From Epiperipatus broadwayi (lineage: Eukaryota; Onychophora; Udeonychophora; Euonychophora; Peripatidae): a DNA stretch of 64,000 nt. Within the stretch, counting starts at the first letter, position 1, and each line of letters starts with the position of its first letter. The stretch covers positions 10,869,100 to 10,933,099 of the forward strand of contig JAQFVV010000022.1 in the NCBI GenBank assembly GCA_028023455.1. Direction: 5' to 3'. The position numbers were made by a program, and so were the translations under genes. Positions 1 to 13,600 of the stretch are shown one piece after another. The notes under the pieces were generated by a model. That model searched no databases, was not told where the DNA came from, and worked only from the letters and a program-made list of their open reading frames with translations.

Positions 1-45
1 ATACAAATTATAAAATATAAATATATAACAGTAATATGCATTATT

Positions 46-216
46 AACCCACTAAAATATCACATGATCAGCATTTTTTATACTTAAAACTAATCTGGGG
101 ATATTGGATAAGTAGCCAGTGGATAAGAGATTTGGATGCACAAACCTTCTAGCATCTATTGATTGCCATAGCTTGCAACAGTGTCACTATTGTATGGAAT
201 TGCTACTGTTTTAATA
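46..216 (+). repeat. Family A repeat, copy 1 (internally deleted)
   Basis: It starts with CCACTAAAATATCACATGATC, the terminal motif shared by the copies near 58 kb. It then jumps to the CTGGGGATATTGGATAAGTA block found mid-element at 13.5 kb, and ends with the GTCACTATTGTATGGAA block. About 300 bp present in the full copy at 13,221-13,600 is missing. It is non-coding. The inverted termini of copy 4 (58,610-58,812) suggest a MITE-like DNA element. The assignment rests only on resemblance among copies in this window. Confidence 0.65.
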
Positions 217-1913
217 TGTATTATTGCACACTACATTATTACAGACACAATATGTTTATTTTCCCAAATGACAATTATATCCAGCTATCAAACAATAATA
301 TTTAAAATATATAATAGATATGTATCCTTTATAGTATACAATTATTTTTATAATTGAAGGCATTGATTTATGAAAATAACTTTAAATAAAGGCATTTTTA
401 CAGATAATTATATTATAACTGAAAAGTTTCTATATCTTCTTTCCTCCTCCCAGCCCCAGAAAGCAGAGCAGATTAATGATGAAACGATGTATTCTTTAGA
501 GAATGTATACATATAAGTAGGCACGGTCATTCATATAGTTTACATCCACAATTCCTCTGAATTCTAATATATTCTAAGTTAATATATCAAGTGTTTTACC
601 AATAATTATTAAAGTCATACTCTTTCCTCTTCCATTCTTCTTAGTAACTATAAAGGCCTCATACGAATCACTTCCTATATCCCAATAATATAGGCCAATA
701 TTTAAATTATCAAAATTTAATAATGATTGCTAACTAGGCAGTTATTTACTGCTAACCAAGGACACATGAAATATAATTAATATATTTAAAAAATGTAAAA
801 TATATAGACAATGGAGAGTATACTTCTGAGGAATTACTTAAGACACATGGAGAGATAAACCATAGGAATAAGGAGTTAGCTTATGTAATCTCAAAGTTGT
901 TACACATCCTTTCCATTACATTAATGGAAGGATCTATACAGCTTGGATTAGAAAGAGAGAAAAAGAAGATCTATACTAGTAAAACTATGAATTTTCTATC
1001 TGCAAAATAATTTTAATTTTATTTCTTTTATTTGATTTAAAATACATATAAATAGTTTCCATATATACCCTATTAACTTTAAGCAAGTATTGATACATAA
1101 TGAAATTAAACATAATAACACATTATAAATATATCACCAATATTTGTTTATGCACTGCATGCAGAAGTAATTTACTTCATAAATGTAATACTGTTCAAAT
1201 ATGATCTTTATCATATATAAAAAAGATAATTATTTTTTAAAAAAACCAGATTTACAACTCATTCTAAAATTGTCTGTTCTTAAAAGTCCAAATTGATTTA
1301 CTTTGCATGCCATTTGCAATTAAAGCAACTTTCCTAGCATTTTTTTTTCAATAAAATTGATCTATCTTCTAAGAATTTAAATTTTGACATAAAAAAATTT
1401 GAACATTCAAATGTTAACAATTTTATTTTGGCAGATATAAGTTGGAAAGACTCAGCTTCACAAGGGTAATTCCATTTTTCTTACTTTTATTCTTTAATCC
1501 AAACAGTACGAGGGTTTGAAGCAATGGAAAAGAAATAAAACACCCAAGGAACTACACAAATTAGCTTCCTGGTTCTAAGCTTTATCCATCCATATCTTTT
1601 TTTAACAATATTATATATATATTAAAAAAATTATTTCTCAAAATGGCCATTCTCTTTTCCAGTACCTATGTATTTCTGTGCTCCAACTTTGGGCATCATA
1701 AACTAACATTTTTTAATTATTACTTTTGTCACCCTACAGAAGCTAATTTCAGACATACTATATCATTTCAAAATAGTGCTATGCATAAGGAAAGTATGCC
1801 ATATTATTGATAATTTCCAACCTGTTCTAACCATACATCACATGATAATACATACATAGTTTTTGAATTATAAAGCTTTTTCAAAATATTATATCTTTAA
1901 AAAATCTTTATAT
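217..1913. other. AT-rich stretch, no gene seen
   Basis: No long open frame, RNA gene or clear repeat was recognised. The sequence is simple AT-rich DNA with short A and T runs. A slightly less AT-rich patch around 430-550 has no open frame that I can tie to a protein. Confidence 0.5.
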
Positions 1914-1921
1914 ATATAAAG

Positions 1922-2337
1922 CAGAGTGAGCAAATAGCAGCCCAAGGGCCACATGTGGCCCGCTAAGAGATTTTATGCGGCCTGCCAAGACAATCAGAAA
2001 AATCCGTCTTGAACTGAGATTTTCTTCCCATGCGTGACTGAAAATTCGTCTCATATTTTCCACTAGGATGATCAATGTAGATACGATGTGCAGTGCTTTT
2101 CCAGTTGATCTGGTTAATTTCAATTTTGTCTTTGCATTAGCAAATATATACATTTCCAACTTTAGTGAAACCATGAACCCTTCAAAAAAATGTAAAAATC
2201 GGTGATGAAGGTTATGTGTTTAATAAAGAATGAACAAACAAATATTTCTTTGGTAATACAGAAAATAAAGTAGTGTGTTTATTGTGTCATGAAAAAAAAA
2301 GTGCACCCCCCCCAGCCAAAACAATTGCTCACCCCTG
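1922..2337 (+). mobile_element. Short hAT transposon with 8-bp target duplication
   Basis: The element begins CAGAGTGAGCAA and ends in the reverse complement of CAGGGGTGAGCAA, giving hAT-type terminal inverted repeats. It is flanked by a perfect 8-bp direct repeat, ATATAAAG, at 1914-1921 and 2338-2345. Eight-bp duplications are diagnostic of hAT insertion. Just inside the left end is a GGCCACATGTGGCCCGC palindrome, a common subterminal feature of this ZBED-type hAT group. At 416 bp it is an internally deleted, non-autonomous derivative that keeps only the start of the transposase reading frame. Confidence 0.9.
2173..2297 (+). pseudogene. BED-finger start of a ZBED-type hAT transposase (relic)
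   Basis: An ATG at 2173 opens a short frame. After a small frameshift, a second frame reads a stretch ending KYFFGNTENKVVCLLCHE, with one in-frame stop just before it. The YFF...VCLxC pattern is the first half of a BED zinc finger as found at the N-terminus of ZBED/GTF2IRD2-like hAT transposases. The catalytic RNase H-like domain is absent because the element ends 40 bp later. It would have encoded a DNA-binding region; it is now a fossil. The finger call rests on about 20 residues. Confidence 0.6.
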
Positions 2338-2345
2338 ATATAAAG

Positions 2346-5300
2346 TATTGTGAGTTTATATACAGGATTATTAGAAAAACTTGAAGCATGGATTGAAGCA
2401 TGTACAATTTTAATTATTATTTTATTTTAAATATAAATATATTTTATGTACTGTACCTTCCTTAATGGAAATACTACTGAACAAAAGAATCCAATTAATT
2501 GAGATAACAATAATGTATTACAGTTAAGTAGCATAAATGATGACTATTAAAATAATATAACACAGAGACTGGCTCAAAATATAATATCTAATAAAATAAT
2601 ATTTTTCACTAATTAATTTTAAGAAAATCTTATTATAATGAAATAACATAACACTTAGGTTCTTAATAAATAATTAGGGTTGCAAACTATAATACTTAAT
2701 CCATTCATTTACTAATAAACCTAATTTATAACTAATTCATATTATAAGCAAAGTAAGGTTCTGTCAAAATAATAAATATATAATGTTAACTGTATGTTAG
2801 AATATATTTGTCATTTATTTATTTGATTTATTTATATATAGTCGAATTATATATGTGTGTGTGTATTCTTAATATTAACACAAATATTAAAGTCTTTACA
2901 AAATAATAAATGTAATTATAAATCTCCTAACAAAAGACATCCAGTAAGGTACACTAGTTTAAACATTGAGAATACATCCCAAAAGATACACTTTCAATGG
3001 CATAAGAATATTACCCACCAAATTCATATAACCAAACTACTGTGTAATACTCTCATGTCTCTAAAATATACATTTAATAATCTTAAAATATAATTAAATA
3101 AATTTATTAGAGAAATAACAATAAACTAATTAATATTCCTTTAATAAAATACTACTTAATAACTTTACTCATTATCTCTGAATAAAAAATTTACAATCCT
3201 CCCAAAATAACACTAATAATAATATTTATTTTATATCATTATTCAGACAGCCATCCTAACATCTGATTGGCTATCAGATAAGTATTATAAGAGCAAAAGG
3301 TTTGCAGCCTTTCAATTTAATTTCAACTAATAATAATAATAAAATCATAATAATAATCTCAGATTCCTTTCTAACAAACTAATAACAAAATAAATTAACT
3401 AATTAATACCCTGTACTTAATTAAATATGATGAGAGATTTTATATGATATTTAACTACTCTTACAAAATAATAATAACAATAAGCAACTAAATATCTTAA
3501 TGACTCTCAATATTAAATCTAATTAATGGTTTAAATTTAGGAATAAAATATATATATATAATGAAATTTTAAGTAAAACATTGTACAATCATTCCTTGTT
3601 TAATGTGGCATTCCTAAAAATATAATGTATTCTAATATGGCAATATCAAGTATCTCTCATTGGTGTTGTATCAGTTTAAAAATAATTAATAATGATCATA
3701 TCTTCTAAATGGTAATATACTTGGTTACTTAATCAAATGTAATAAAATAATGTCTAAGAAATCTTTATGGATCATGTGCCAAATAAATAATATTTTAAAT
3801 TATTAATTTCTGTGGATCATGTATGCAGAATAAAAAATCAATAAGCATCATGCAGATAAATCAGAACTTAATGAAAGTAAATTTTTAATAAACAATTCAC
3901 AAATGTATTTACAAGTTAACAATAGATTTATAACATAATATAATAAAATATTTACAGAGTAAAATGTAAATTAACATTATTTAGTATAAATAAATAAATA
4001 AAAAAAATTTACAATAAATATGACATAAATACAAAAAATAAAATAAGAATGACTTTCACTCTGGCCATTTCAAAAATACAATAAAAACGAAAACTTACAA
4101 TACTTATAATGATATGTAATCTTCATTTAATAAAATAATGTTCTATTATTTGTATTGGGAATAGTTAGAATAACTCTCCCAATTTCTAAAAATAAAACTT
4201 AATATTATGTTTATTCTACCATAAAATAAAATAATTATGATGTAAACACATCAATACAAGTTTATATTTCAGCATTTCTTAAAATATAAATAAAATATTA
4301 AAAGAAAAATTATTTAAACATTTTCTTTGCAATTTAATAAAGTGCAATTCTAATGTTTGAATATCAGAAAACCTTAAATTAAAGTGTAAATATTTCCCTC
4401 TATAAAATTAATTAACTATTATGCAAAAAAAAAATATTCAAGAGGAAATTTTATAAATTTCATAACTTAACAAAGTTTATTTTATCAATAATAAAATTTA
4501 AAAAAACTATCCATAAGTTACTTGACATTTATTTTATTTTCATTTTGATACTCTTTCATACATCATATCACCCCAAAATCATTTTCACTATTCTCACTTT
4601 TATTCCATTTGAATATGCATCTTATTATGATAAATGATCTCTAATATTTTGTATCGGTATCACTTCTTCTCTTGTATTACTTATTATGATAATCATTAAA
4701 CATCTCGTCATTTAAAAGAAAAAAATTTCATATATTACATCTTGCCCTCTCACAAAATTATCTACTTTAAAAACAGTTATCATTACTTTTACAACTTATA
4801 AACTATTTTCTACAATGATACCTGTGGTGATAAATAGCGATTAAAGTGTAGGATATAAAATAGTAACAAGAATGTTTCAAAAAATAAGATATCATCATCA
4901 TGCGCACAATGCAAATCATAAGAGTGGGTACATATTCATCAGGCACCTAAGATATCGGTCATGGCTCTATTGTAGCACTTATAGATGATGAAATGTGACT
5001 GTTTATGGAAAAAGATATACAGCCTTTTGTTATCTGTATACTTGAATAATTTTAAGATATGGAAATATAATTCACCTTTAACAATTTTCGTAACCCTATC
5101 ATCTAATATTTCATAAGAATATTGTTACTTTCCTGACTACTATCCAATATTTTTCCCCACTGTATAACTCATTCAAAATATACCAAGAACACTCTAAAAT
5201 AATTTCTAAAATACAATACTAAAGAGAACAACAACAAAGATCTCCTTAAAAGTTTTCATGCTCAAATGATACTGATAAACATCCATCCGTACTATATATT

Positions 5301-7880
5301 TTATTTATTTGTTAGGATATAATTTAGAGAACAATATTATGTCCTTCTTATATTTGAACATATAACACTCATAAAATAACATTTTAATAATTTAACGATG
5401 CTATATAATTTACGCATATCCAAGCATTCACGTTTTAAATAAGTATTTAGAAATATCCTTAGATGTTTTCGAACATTCATACGCATTTCACAACTCAGTG
5501 GTTCATTCTTCCACTGATTGACATTAAATTCAAGCAATGTATCATATTAATCTAAAAATACTAATTAAAATAGATCTTAAATAAAAAAAAAAAGAAAAAG
5601 AATTATTAAACAAAAATATAATCTAAATAATAATAAAAATTACTGATGATCTCATTAAACTGCTGAGATCATATATGGCAGTCTGCTTTTTCCAAAACCA
5701 TACATCCAAAGAAAAATTACGATCAAAACTTGTCTTGTTCAGAGAAATTTCTTTCTGAAAACCCATTTGTTTTTTAAACATAATAATAAAATTAATCTAT
5801 CTTCAAACTATATAATAACAAGTTAGTTTTAAAATAAATAATTGTAATCTCTTTAATATTAATATTAAAACTTAACACTAAAAAAAAAAAATAATAATAA
5901 TAATAAAGTTTAAAGTACGGGAGGATTTTTTACTTCTCTTTGCTCATAAGATAAATTGTTTGTCTGGAATTTGCTTGTCAGGCAACCCCCCTCCCCCCAA
6001 TTGCCTAGCTACAGTTAAACAGCATTGTGCACAATTATATTTTATCTTGGCGCCATATAATATTAAAATCCAATAAAATCTATGGAAAATATTAATATCC
6101 TGCAAGATAAAATGTTTATTTCAGTCTTTTCTGAAATTTTAACCAGAGATTTAATATCAATGTAGAATAACAGTTCAAAATCCATTTTATATGAAATATT
6201 TCCTTACATATGTTTCAGTCATTGTGTAGAACAGATATATTTAATAAATATAAGTAAGATTCATATTTTCCTTGGTAAAAATATTAGTAGGAGACATTAT
6301 ATAATAGATTATTTATTTGTCACATTCATCAACAGACATTATAATATAAATTAGAACAAATATTTCTTTCTTTAACGATTTTTTTTTATATCCTTTAAAA
6401 CATCTTTTCACTAAATATTTTTCTTCTCCAGGGAAAACAGCTATATCATTCCAAAATTTATTAATTGATAATATTTTTAATCTTTAAAAAGATGTTTCAG
6501 TTCATTATTTCTAGATAGTTACTTTTATAGTAGATAATTTATTTATTAAGTTAATTATTATCAAGAGCTTTTAAAAGTCAGAAGATATTCAAATCATTTC
6601 CTGCAATTTGTCTCTAAATACCTCGTTCTTAAAATATAAATTCATTTTGACTTTTTTAAAGACAAATCAAATATGAGTCATTAATATGTTATATATTAGA
6701 ACAGACATTCATCATACCACAAGACATTTTAAGTTCAGTGTTAAAGCATAGGTACAGAATCTTAATGTTTTTTTTTCAAATTTAATATTATAAATAAAAT
6801 TCTTAAATTTCAGACTAAAACTATAAAACATTAAAATCACAATTAATTATATCCAAAAGATTTATGAAAAATCTGTCTGGACTGGCCTCAACCTTAGTTT
6901 TTATACTGACCATGAACCAATAATTTCATTGGTCAATACTGCTTGTACAAATTTGCTAATTTACAAAACTACACCAAATATGATTTTTAAAATTAAGTTT
7001 TAAAACTATGAGTCATCAATATTAAATATTATACATTATTTAATGCTTTCAATATTAAATATTCTTATCTAAAAAATTAAATATTCTTATTAAAACAATT
7101 TTCAATAATTAAATAACCTGAAATTGATTTAAAAATAAATAAATTACACTTAAATAAAATAAGTTTAAATATTATTTTTCTAATGTTTTCTCTAGACTGA
7201 TTATTTTGTGACACTTTATTGTATCAAATTTTTGTTAGCAAGTTAAATTACATTTTCTTTGCCTAACTTTCTGAAAGCATACACATCTAATCATGTGATA
7301 CTTTCAGCACTTTTAAAATAATATTAAATTAACTTATCATTTTAAATAATTATCTTAAAGATATAATATAAAATATTTATCACTATTATCAAGCCATTCT
7401 ATCTCTGTAATATTTTTAATTATAATAAATAAAAATACTGTATTTTAAATAATTTATATTATTTTATATTTGATTCCCCTAACAATGAATTCAAACTACT
7501 TAATCTATCTTTATAAGCTCCTATCTACTGAGTTTGAACCTTCCTATCCATAATATTTTAAATTATATATTAGAAAATAACAAATTTTTTTTTTTTTTTA
7601 AATATAGCTATTCTCTAACTCTACCTAAACTATCTGTACCAATTATAAAGTGTAGTTATTCCCCTCCTACCAATACAAAAAAATTTAAATTATCTAAATA
7701 TTATCAAATACATTTCCACAAAATATAATTTTAAACTTTACCTATTTGATATTCATTAATTTATATACTAATTAAACATCGTAACAAATATTTAAACTAT
7801 TTTTATGGAAACAACAATAATATTCTACTCCAGATCATTGTCTCAAACCACAACATACATTTCAGAGTGCCATCAATAAC
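2346..7880. other. 5.5 kb of AT-rich DNA, no gene seen
   Basis: Only short chance frames occur here. Simple-sequence elements include a TG run near 2852, TAA/AAT runs near 5890, and a C-rich tract CCCCCCTCCCCCC near 5987-5999. The 3,880-4,340 segment is rich in TTTATT, and AATAAA read on the minus strand, so it could be an untranslated region, but nothing proves it. Confidence 0.5.
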
Positions 7881-7889
7881 TTTCTCGTT

Positions 7890-8600
7890 TGATCTTTATT
7901 TATCTGAAGGGTAAGGCATTAAATTTTTTTGCTTTAGTAAGCATAAACACTTTCTCTCCCAGTTTGCTTTTCATTTGGTATGGGCCTTCATAAAGACTTG
8001 GGATTTTTTTGATTCCTTTGTGGATTGCTAACATGGGGTGTTCTGACTAATACTGAACCACCAACTTGGAATGGATGTGGTTTATTATGGGATTTTCTTA
8101 CTCTCTAGCCCCCATAATTTGAACCTTCACTTTAGCTTGGACAATGTCTATCATTATCAATTTCTTCATGAATGATTGGCAATAGCATTTTTATCAATGG
8201 TTCATGCTGACCATAGTGCAACCTATTGGTTGTAAAATGTGTCAATTCATTAAGGATACTATTTATATACTCAATAAGTTTATGAACCCACTTTTTATGA
8301 TCATAGGCTACATAAACCCTGAATAATCAACCGAGCTCCACATTACACGTTCACAGGGATTAGACTATGAGTTTCTTATGCTCATAATATTAGTTTTTGA
8401 GATTGAATCCAACTGCTCCAGTGATTAGATATAAAGGCAGTTGCATAGTCTGTTAAAAATATCAGGCTTTCCAACTAAAGGAAACTGATATTCTAATATG
8501 CATTTTATTACAGCAAACTTTTGCCGATTAAATGGTGGAAGAGGCTCATAAAAATTGAGCACTAATAATTCATTAGGTCGATTAAGCAAATATTATAAGT
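7890..8600 (-). pseudogene. Ty3/Gypsy integrase C-terminal relic
   Basis: The minus strand shows an integrase core end (HKKWVHKLIEYINSILNEL, then HFTTNRLHYG) and downstream the chromodomain-proximal GPY/F module, LYEGPYQM, followed by KLGEKVFMLT. In the family, W..(L)...N...H..TG.SP and the GPY module close the integrase, which joins cDNA to the genome in the nucleus. The catalytic DDE residues could not be located with confidence because the 8,300-8,750 segment is full of stops. Confidence 0.65.
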
Positions 8601-8746
8601 CTTAATTCTTTTGATTACCAACAATACATTTGATACCAATAAAAAATTGATTGGAGAATATACTAATTTTAAAAGCACCATAATGCCTATAACTACAATG
8701 AACATACATGATTAGTTTGTCAATTATAAAGTCAGATACTACAATT

Positions 8747-10557
8747 TCACCATGATTCACCCTGACTAGTCCTAATTGTATACATAAGTAAATGCTGATA
8801 AATTTTATATTTTTTAAAGATATTTTTTTTTTTATTATCATAATTATTTAGGATAGTCATGATGCTATTTAACTTCTGATCCTGACTCTGAATCATAGTG
8901 AGATTATTATAATCATCAGCTATAGATTCATCCCTAATGACATCTATATTGCTAACAATGTTTTGAATATCAGAATTTTGTGATACCAGACAGATAAAGT
9001 GGCAGCTAAAAATATCAGCAGGGATATTCTTACTCCCTTCAATATAGAGAACTCTATAATTGAATTGCTGGAGATACAAGCTCCACTTCATGAGTCTTTC
9101 ATTGCTGAGGTAACTTTAGTTCAAGGAGTCTAAGCTCTTATGATCAGACATGATTACCTATGATCCTAACAAAAACTGGCACTTCTTAAAAACCCAGACA
9201 ACAGCTATGGTTTCCTTTTCAGTAATGGAGTAGTTTAACTCTGCTCCTCTTAAGTGAATAAAAATCATATAACCCGATCCTCATAGAATTGATATAAAAC
9301 TACCCCCAGACCATAGTAGCTACTATCTGTCTGCACATAAAATGTTTTGTTAAAGTCAGGATATGCTAAAATTACGTGTTTTAAAAGATTGGTTTAATTT
9401 TGTTAAATTCATTGGTATGATTAGTAGTCCATTTCCACTTTTCAGTTTTCTTTACAAGTTTAGATAGACATACAGTATCTTCGGCAAAGTTCTCATAGAA
9501 TCTATGGTAATAGTTATACAGACTGAAAAAAGACTTCAATTGTTTTACTGTCTTTGGCATGGGAAAGCATTGAATAGCTGCAATCTTTTCTGGATAAGGT
9601 TGGATTCCATGTTCATTTATTAAATGCCCCAGAAAAGAAATATCTTCTGCTGCAATTGAACATTTTCTCCAGATTAATCTTAACCTTCTGAGAATAATAT
9701 CTGTAAAAATTCCAGATGTTCTACCACATTACTAAAAGCAATGACGATATCATCCACGTACATAATGATTCTTTTAATTGCTACGAAAAAATCATGTCTA
9801 AACATCTGATTAAACCAGCACCGCTATTGATGAGACCAAAGAGCATACATCTGAAAACATGACTGACCCTGAAATCGAAATACTGTGTACTGCTGATCAT
9901 CCTCATGCAGTGGTATCTGTCAATAACTAGCCGTGAAATCAAATGTGAGAAAATTGACCTCTTATGAAATTTAATTACGAGCTCATGCACAGGAAGAAGA
10001 ATGTCACATTCCAGAATTGTTACTGAATTAAGCATACGAGAATCTAAACAAACCCTAATAGTGCCATCCTTTTTTTTTACAATTACCAAAGGATTAATGT
10101 AAGAAGGGCACCTCTTAATTATTTTTCACTCTAGCATCTTGTCAATTTGACTTTGAACCTCATCCTGATATTGGTAAGGAATTGGGTGCATCTTTTGTTG
10201 GAAAGGATCATTACCCTTTAGTTTAACCCTGTGAGTATATCCCTCTATTATACCAGGGACTTTTGAAAAAATACTTTTTAAGTCATTCATTAATTGATAT
10301 AAATTATTACCTAATTTTGAATTGATTGCATAAACATGGTCAATTTTAACCTTTATGTTGGTATCAATTAATGTATTATGCATGCATAATAATTGATTGG
10401 GAAGATTATGCATGTCATAATTAAAACTAAGCCTTTCCTCTTTACAAACAAAAATCTTGTTACAAAAATCAATCAGCCAATTATTTAAAATCATGAAGTC
10501 AGAACCTATTATGGCTTCGTGTATTAACCTGAGCATAATAAAAAAAAACATGCCCAA
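8747..10557 (-). pseudogene. Ty3/Gypsy reverse transcriptase and RNase H relic
   Basis: The reverse transcriptase has MVIVKKKDGTIRVCLDSRML near 10,030-10,089, the catalytic YVDD box at 9,749-9,760, then GHLINEHGIQPYPEKIAAI and FFSLYNYYHRFYENFAE near 9,500. These match the palm and the start of the connection domain. RNase H ends with MKWSLYLQQFNYRVLYIEGS at about 9,034-9,091 and an AD(I)FS box. Upstream, 10,126-10,557 is the open linker from protease into RT. The enzyme would copy the element RNA into cDNA in cytoplasmic particles. Frame changes near 10,100, 9,780 and 9,100 make it non-functional. Confidence 0.88.
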
Positions 10558-10861
10558 ACTCAGTACTATTTATAGTGAAGGCAATCCAGACCTGTTTGTT
10601 AGACAATTTGGTCCTCTTTCCATTTGCTAGAGTAACCTGGATTTGCTTTCCTGGTAAGGAAGATATTTTATTTTCCATTCTTACCAAGTTATTATATGTT
10701 GACTCTGACAATATAGAAGTTTGGCTTCCAGAGTCAATTTGAGCTTCTATTATAATGCCATTGATAACTAAAGTAATGATAGTACACTGGTAGGCTATAG
10801 GTGGTTCCCCTATAATAAAAGGTTCAAGATAATCAATATTCAAGTCTAAAGTGTTGAGCAT
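10499..10861 (-). pseudogene. Retroviral-type aspartic protease of the Ty3/Gypsy element
   Basis: A 120-residue open frame on the minus strand contains IDSGSQTSILSES, with the DSG catalytic triad encoded at 10,724-10,735, flanked by hydrophobic strands (TIITLVINGIIIEAQ) as in retropepsins. This enzyme would cleave the Gag-Pol precursor. It overlaps the next frame (10,126-10,557) by 59 bases, so a frameshift separates it from RT. The active-site triplet is intact, but the element as a whole is broken. Confidence 0.8.
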
Positions 10862-10933
10862 TCACATCACATTGTTCCACATTTTGTCATCAAAGGGTCC
10901 TTTGCAAAGAAAAATAGACAAACAAAAACCTGC

Positions 10934-11730
10934 CTAGTTTAACTTATTGACATTGTCTTTAGCTTTACCTATAGGTTTTTTCAAAATTGTGGTAATACCA
11001 CTAGTAGATGGTTGACTGTCATAATTTGATTTCATTCTAGCTCTACTAGACTGACTAATTACTCTCAGATAAGGTAACATTCTTAATCTACTATGATTAG
11101 ACCTTTTCACAGGCCCTATATTGTACGACCAACTAGTATTTAAGTTAATATTAGATAAGGGACAACTGTCCTTATCTTTTACCATTGTCATCCTATTATC
11201 AGTAGATATTTTTGTAATTTCTAAAGAATTTAATCTCTGACACTTCCTCAATAGTGTACTTGTCTGCTGCAATTAATATCTGCTCTATATTTTTTGATAA
11301 GTTATGCTTTGTAATTTGAATAATCTGATTCTCAGACAATGAAAAAGGGGTTAAAGTTTTCAACCTCATTGCTGATTTAAAAAAATATATAATATAGCTT
11401 CCTTTACTACTGTTATAATTTTCTTGTGAAATTTGGAAGCATATATTGTCTTGTTTATTGCTACCCCAGAAGCTACCAAGAATTATAAATTTAAAGTCAC
11501 TATAAGTACTGGGTTTCTTAAAAAGCGATTGCCACCAATCTTTAGCAGTTCCATAAAGGTGATTACTAAAAATGGCTATCTTTTCTTTCTCTGAAAGTGG
11601 ACATAAAGAAAACTCTTGAAGATTATTAAAAAATTCACGAGTTTTTCATGTAATCCCCCATAAAAAGATTTTAATAAAATGTAAAGCCATGGAATTGTTC
11701 AAACCACTTTCTATCTCTACTACCTCTTTC
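10934..11730 (-). pseudogene. Gag-like relic of the Ty3/Gypsy element
   Basis: The minus strand shows a broken Gag: a segment around 11,510-11,580 resembles the LYGTAKDWW-type capsid motif of Gypsy Gag, and 11,270-11,380 resembles a capsid end. The last 112 residues (10,934-11,272) are basic and Ser/Thr-rich and run into the protease region. No CCHC zinc knuckle was seen. Gag would form the particle shell. Assignment comes mainly from its place upstream of the protease. Confidence 0.55.
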
Positions 11731-11799
11731 ATCAGAGTTAACTTGACCGATATCTCAAAACATTACTATCATCCAGTTGATTGTTTTCAATTTTTCTAG

Positions 11800-13220
11800 G
11801 GCTTGTTCTTAAAAATAATTAGCACCATTTAATTTCGTATATTTGTAAACATAATTATATTATGCTACCATATTTATCATGACCGTACTATTTGTTTTGC
11901 CATTGTTCTTTTTCATCTGTAATATGATTATATCTTAGATTAGGATATCATTAAGTTTCAACATCTTAGTATTAAGTATATAATGCATATGTTGATGGAT
12001 TTTTTTGTATTAGTGCTCTCAGTTCATTTAAATTGCATCTGAAAAATAAAACATTTAATCTTGATTATTTTAGTCTGGTCCGGTTGGTTAGTTCTTGTGT
12101 GACACCGATAGTTTGCTAATTAATATGTATAGATTTTTTGTGGATAGTTAAACTGTTTTATATCCATAAATGCAGATAGAAAGATGCCATAATTTATTGG
12201 GCCATTTCAGTTTATATTAGTTTAGGCCTTGGTTTATCCACTATTCCACTCTTATTTGAAATGTCATTACCAACAACACATTGCAAACAGCAATTCTCGG
12301 CATGTAATTATATACATCATATATCTTTTGACTATCTGATTATAGGATTACAACTTTTACATCCTAACTTATGTCTGTTACAGATTAATAAAAAGTTGAA
12401 GTAATAAGGCAAAACAAATAGTCAATTTATCTATATAATCAAGTAGTTTCATTCTTAATATTTTGTGGGATCAAAATTGGTGAATAATGTATGCAATAGA
12501 TAAAAATAATTTTAAATAGGGCATTGTCTTAAATACAAATGCTGATAGAATTCATTGGTATGTTTTATACATCATATAATAAAAAAAAAGAATTAAAGTT
12601 ATCTACATTAATATTGGAACTATACTTCTAGAAATAAGGAATTCTAGAAAATATTTGATCTCTGTGATGTTACAATGTATCATTAGTATAAGATATTTAT
12701 GGTTAGTCCTACATTTTTTTTTAAAGTAATATTTTAAGGATTTTGAATACTTGCTAAAATTTTATTGGGCTAATATGTATTTTTGTAATCTTGGAAATGT
12801 TAATGTATAATTAATGTTATTGACAAGCCAAAGTAATATTTTTTACACATGTAAAAGAAATGAATTATGCAAAAAAGCTACTCTCAATATTTTTTTTAAT
12901 TTACTTTAAAAATTTTTAAATATAATTTTGGTGCTATTAAATGTATTAAATAACATATAATGTATACTTTTATATACTATTAGAATAAATTACATTTGCA
13001 ATTGAATCTGTAGTTGTCGTGTCCCATCATTTCTTAATATTTGCTGCTATTTTGTCATCATCATTTCAATCAGAAAGCATATTATTTATTTTGATTTCAC
13101 ACTAATAAATAAACCATTGTAGATTATAATTATTTATTAAGCTCACAAGAAATATATATAAATACTTTTAAGACTGGCTTTAACCTATATCAAATGCATC
13201 TTGAATTTTTATAATAATCA
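11800..13220. other. AT-rich stretch, no gene seen
   Basis: This region upstream of the Gypsy Gag should hold the 5' LTR if it survives, but I found no TG...CA pair repeated on the other side of the element. No open frame longer than chance was recognised. Confidence 0.45.
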
Positions 13221-13600
13221 AGCTATGGTTGTTAAAGAGCCAAAGACATCAAAATGTATGGATGCTGAAATGAGTTCAGACCCATATGACTATATAAGCT
13301 ATTGAGCTTAGATTGAAAATATTTTTGTGTTTTCAATTTCATTCTCATAGTTTTATAGTTAAGTAGAGATAAAAGGTAGTTGCTGGAGGGTTGCATTAGA
13401 TCCTAAGATCTAGATGCAATGCTCTCAGATCCCAAGCTCCTCACTGACGAAGGCCATAAGCCAGGAATTAGTCTGGGGATATTGGATGAGTAGGCATTAG
13501 ATAGGGATTTTATGCACAAGCCTGCTGGCATCCACTGATTACTCTAGTTGGCACAGGGTGGCACTACTGTATGGAAAGTTTTGCCTTGTTTATAAACATC
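13221..13600 (+). repeat. Family A repeat, copy 2 (longest plus-strand copy)
   Basis: A 380-bp non-coding repeat. Landmarks, in order: AAAGACATCAAAATGTATGG, GGGTTGCATTAGATCCTAAG, CTCCTCACTGACGAAGGCC, CTGGGGATATTGGATGAGTA, GGCACTACTGTATGGAA. The same landmarks recur in the same order at 58,815-59,310 and in reverse at 58,122-58,590. It contains a near-palindromic pair of TCCTAAGATCTAGATGCA-like words. Confidence 0.8.

Larger units (their letters stand above)
7881..11760 (-). mobile_element. Decayed Ty3/Gypsy LTR retrotransposon (gag-pol, no LTRs seen)
   Basis: Read on the minus strand, the order is Gag-like, protease, reverse transcriptase, RNase H, integrase, which is Ty3/Gypsy order. Each block carries a recognisable motif, described in the separate entries. 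The frame is broken by many stops and frameshifts. I could not find LTRs, a primer-binding site or target duplications on either side, so the true limits are uncertain and the element may extend a few hundred bases either way. Confidence 0.85.

Noticed and set aside
5987-6000. C/G-run as a polypurine tract or quadruplex for the Gypsy element
   Set aside because: It lies nearly 2 kb beyond the integrase end with no LTR start beside it; similar C and G runs occur at 25,231, 38,813, 40,602 and 50,850.
9749-9760. Possible endogenous retrovirus in the Gypsy region
   Set aside because: Domain order and motifs fit Ty3/Gypsy, and no envelope frame exists downstream of integrase.
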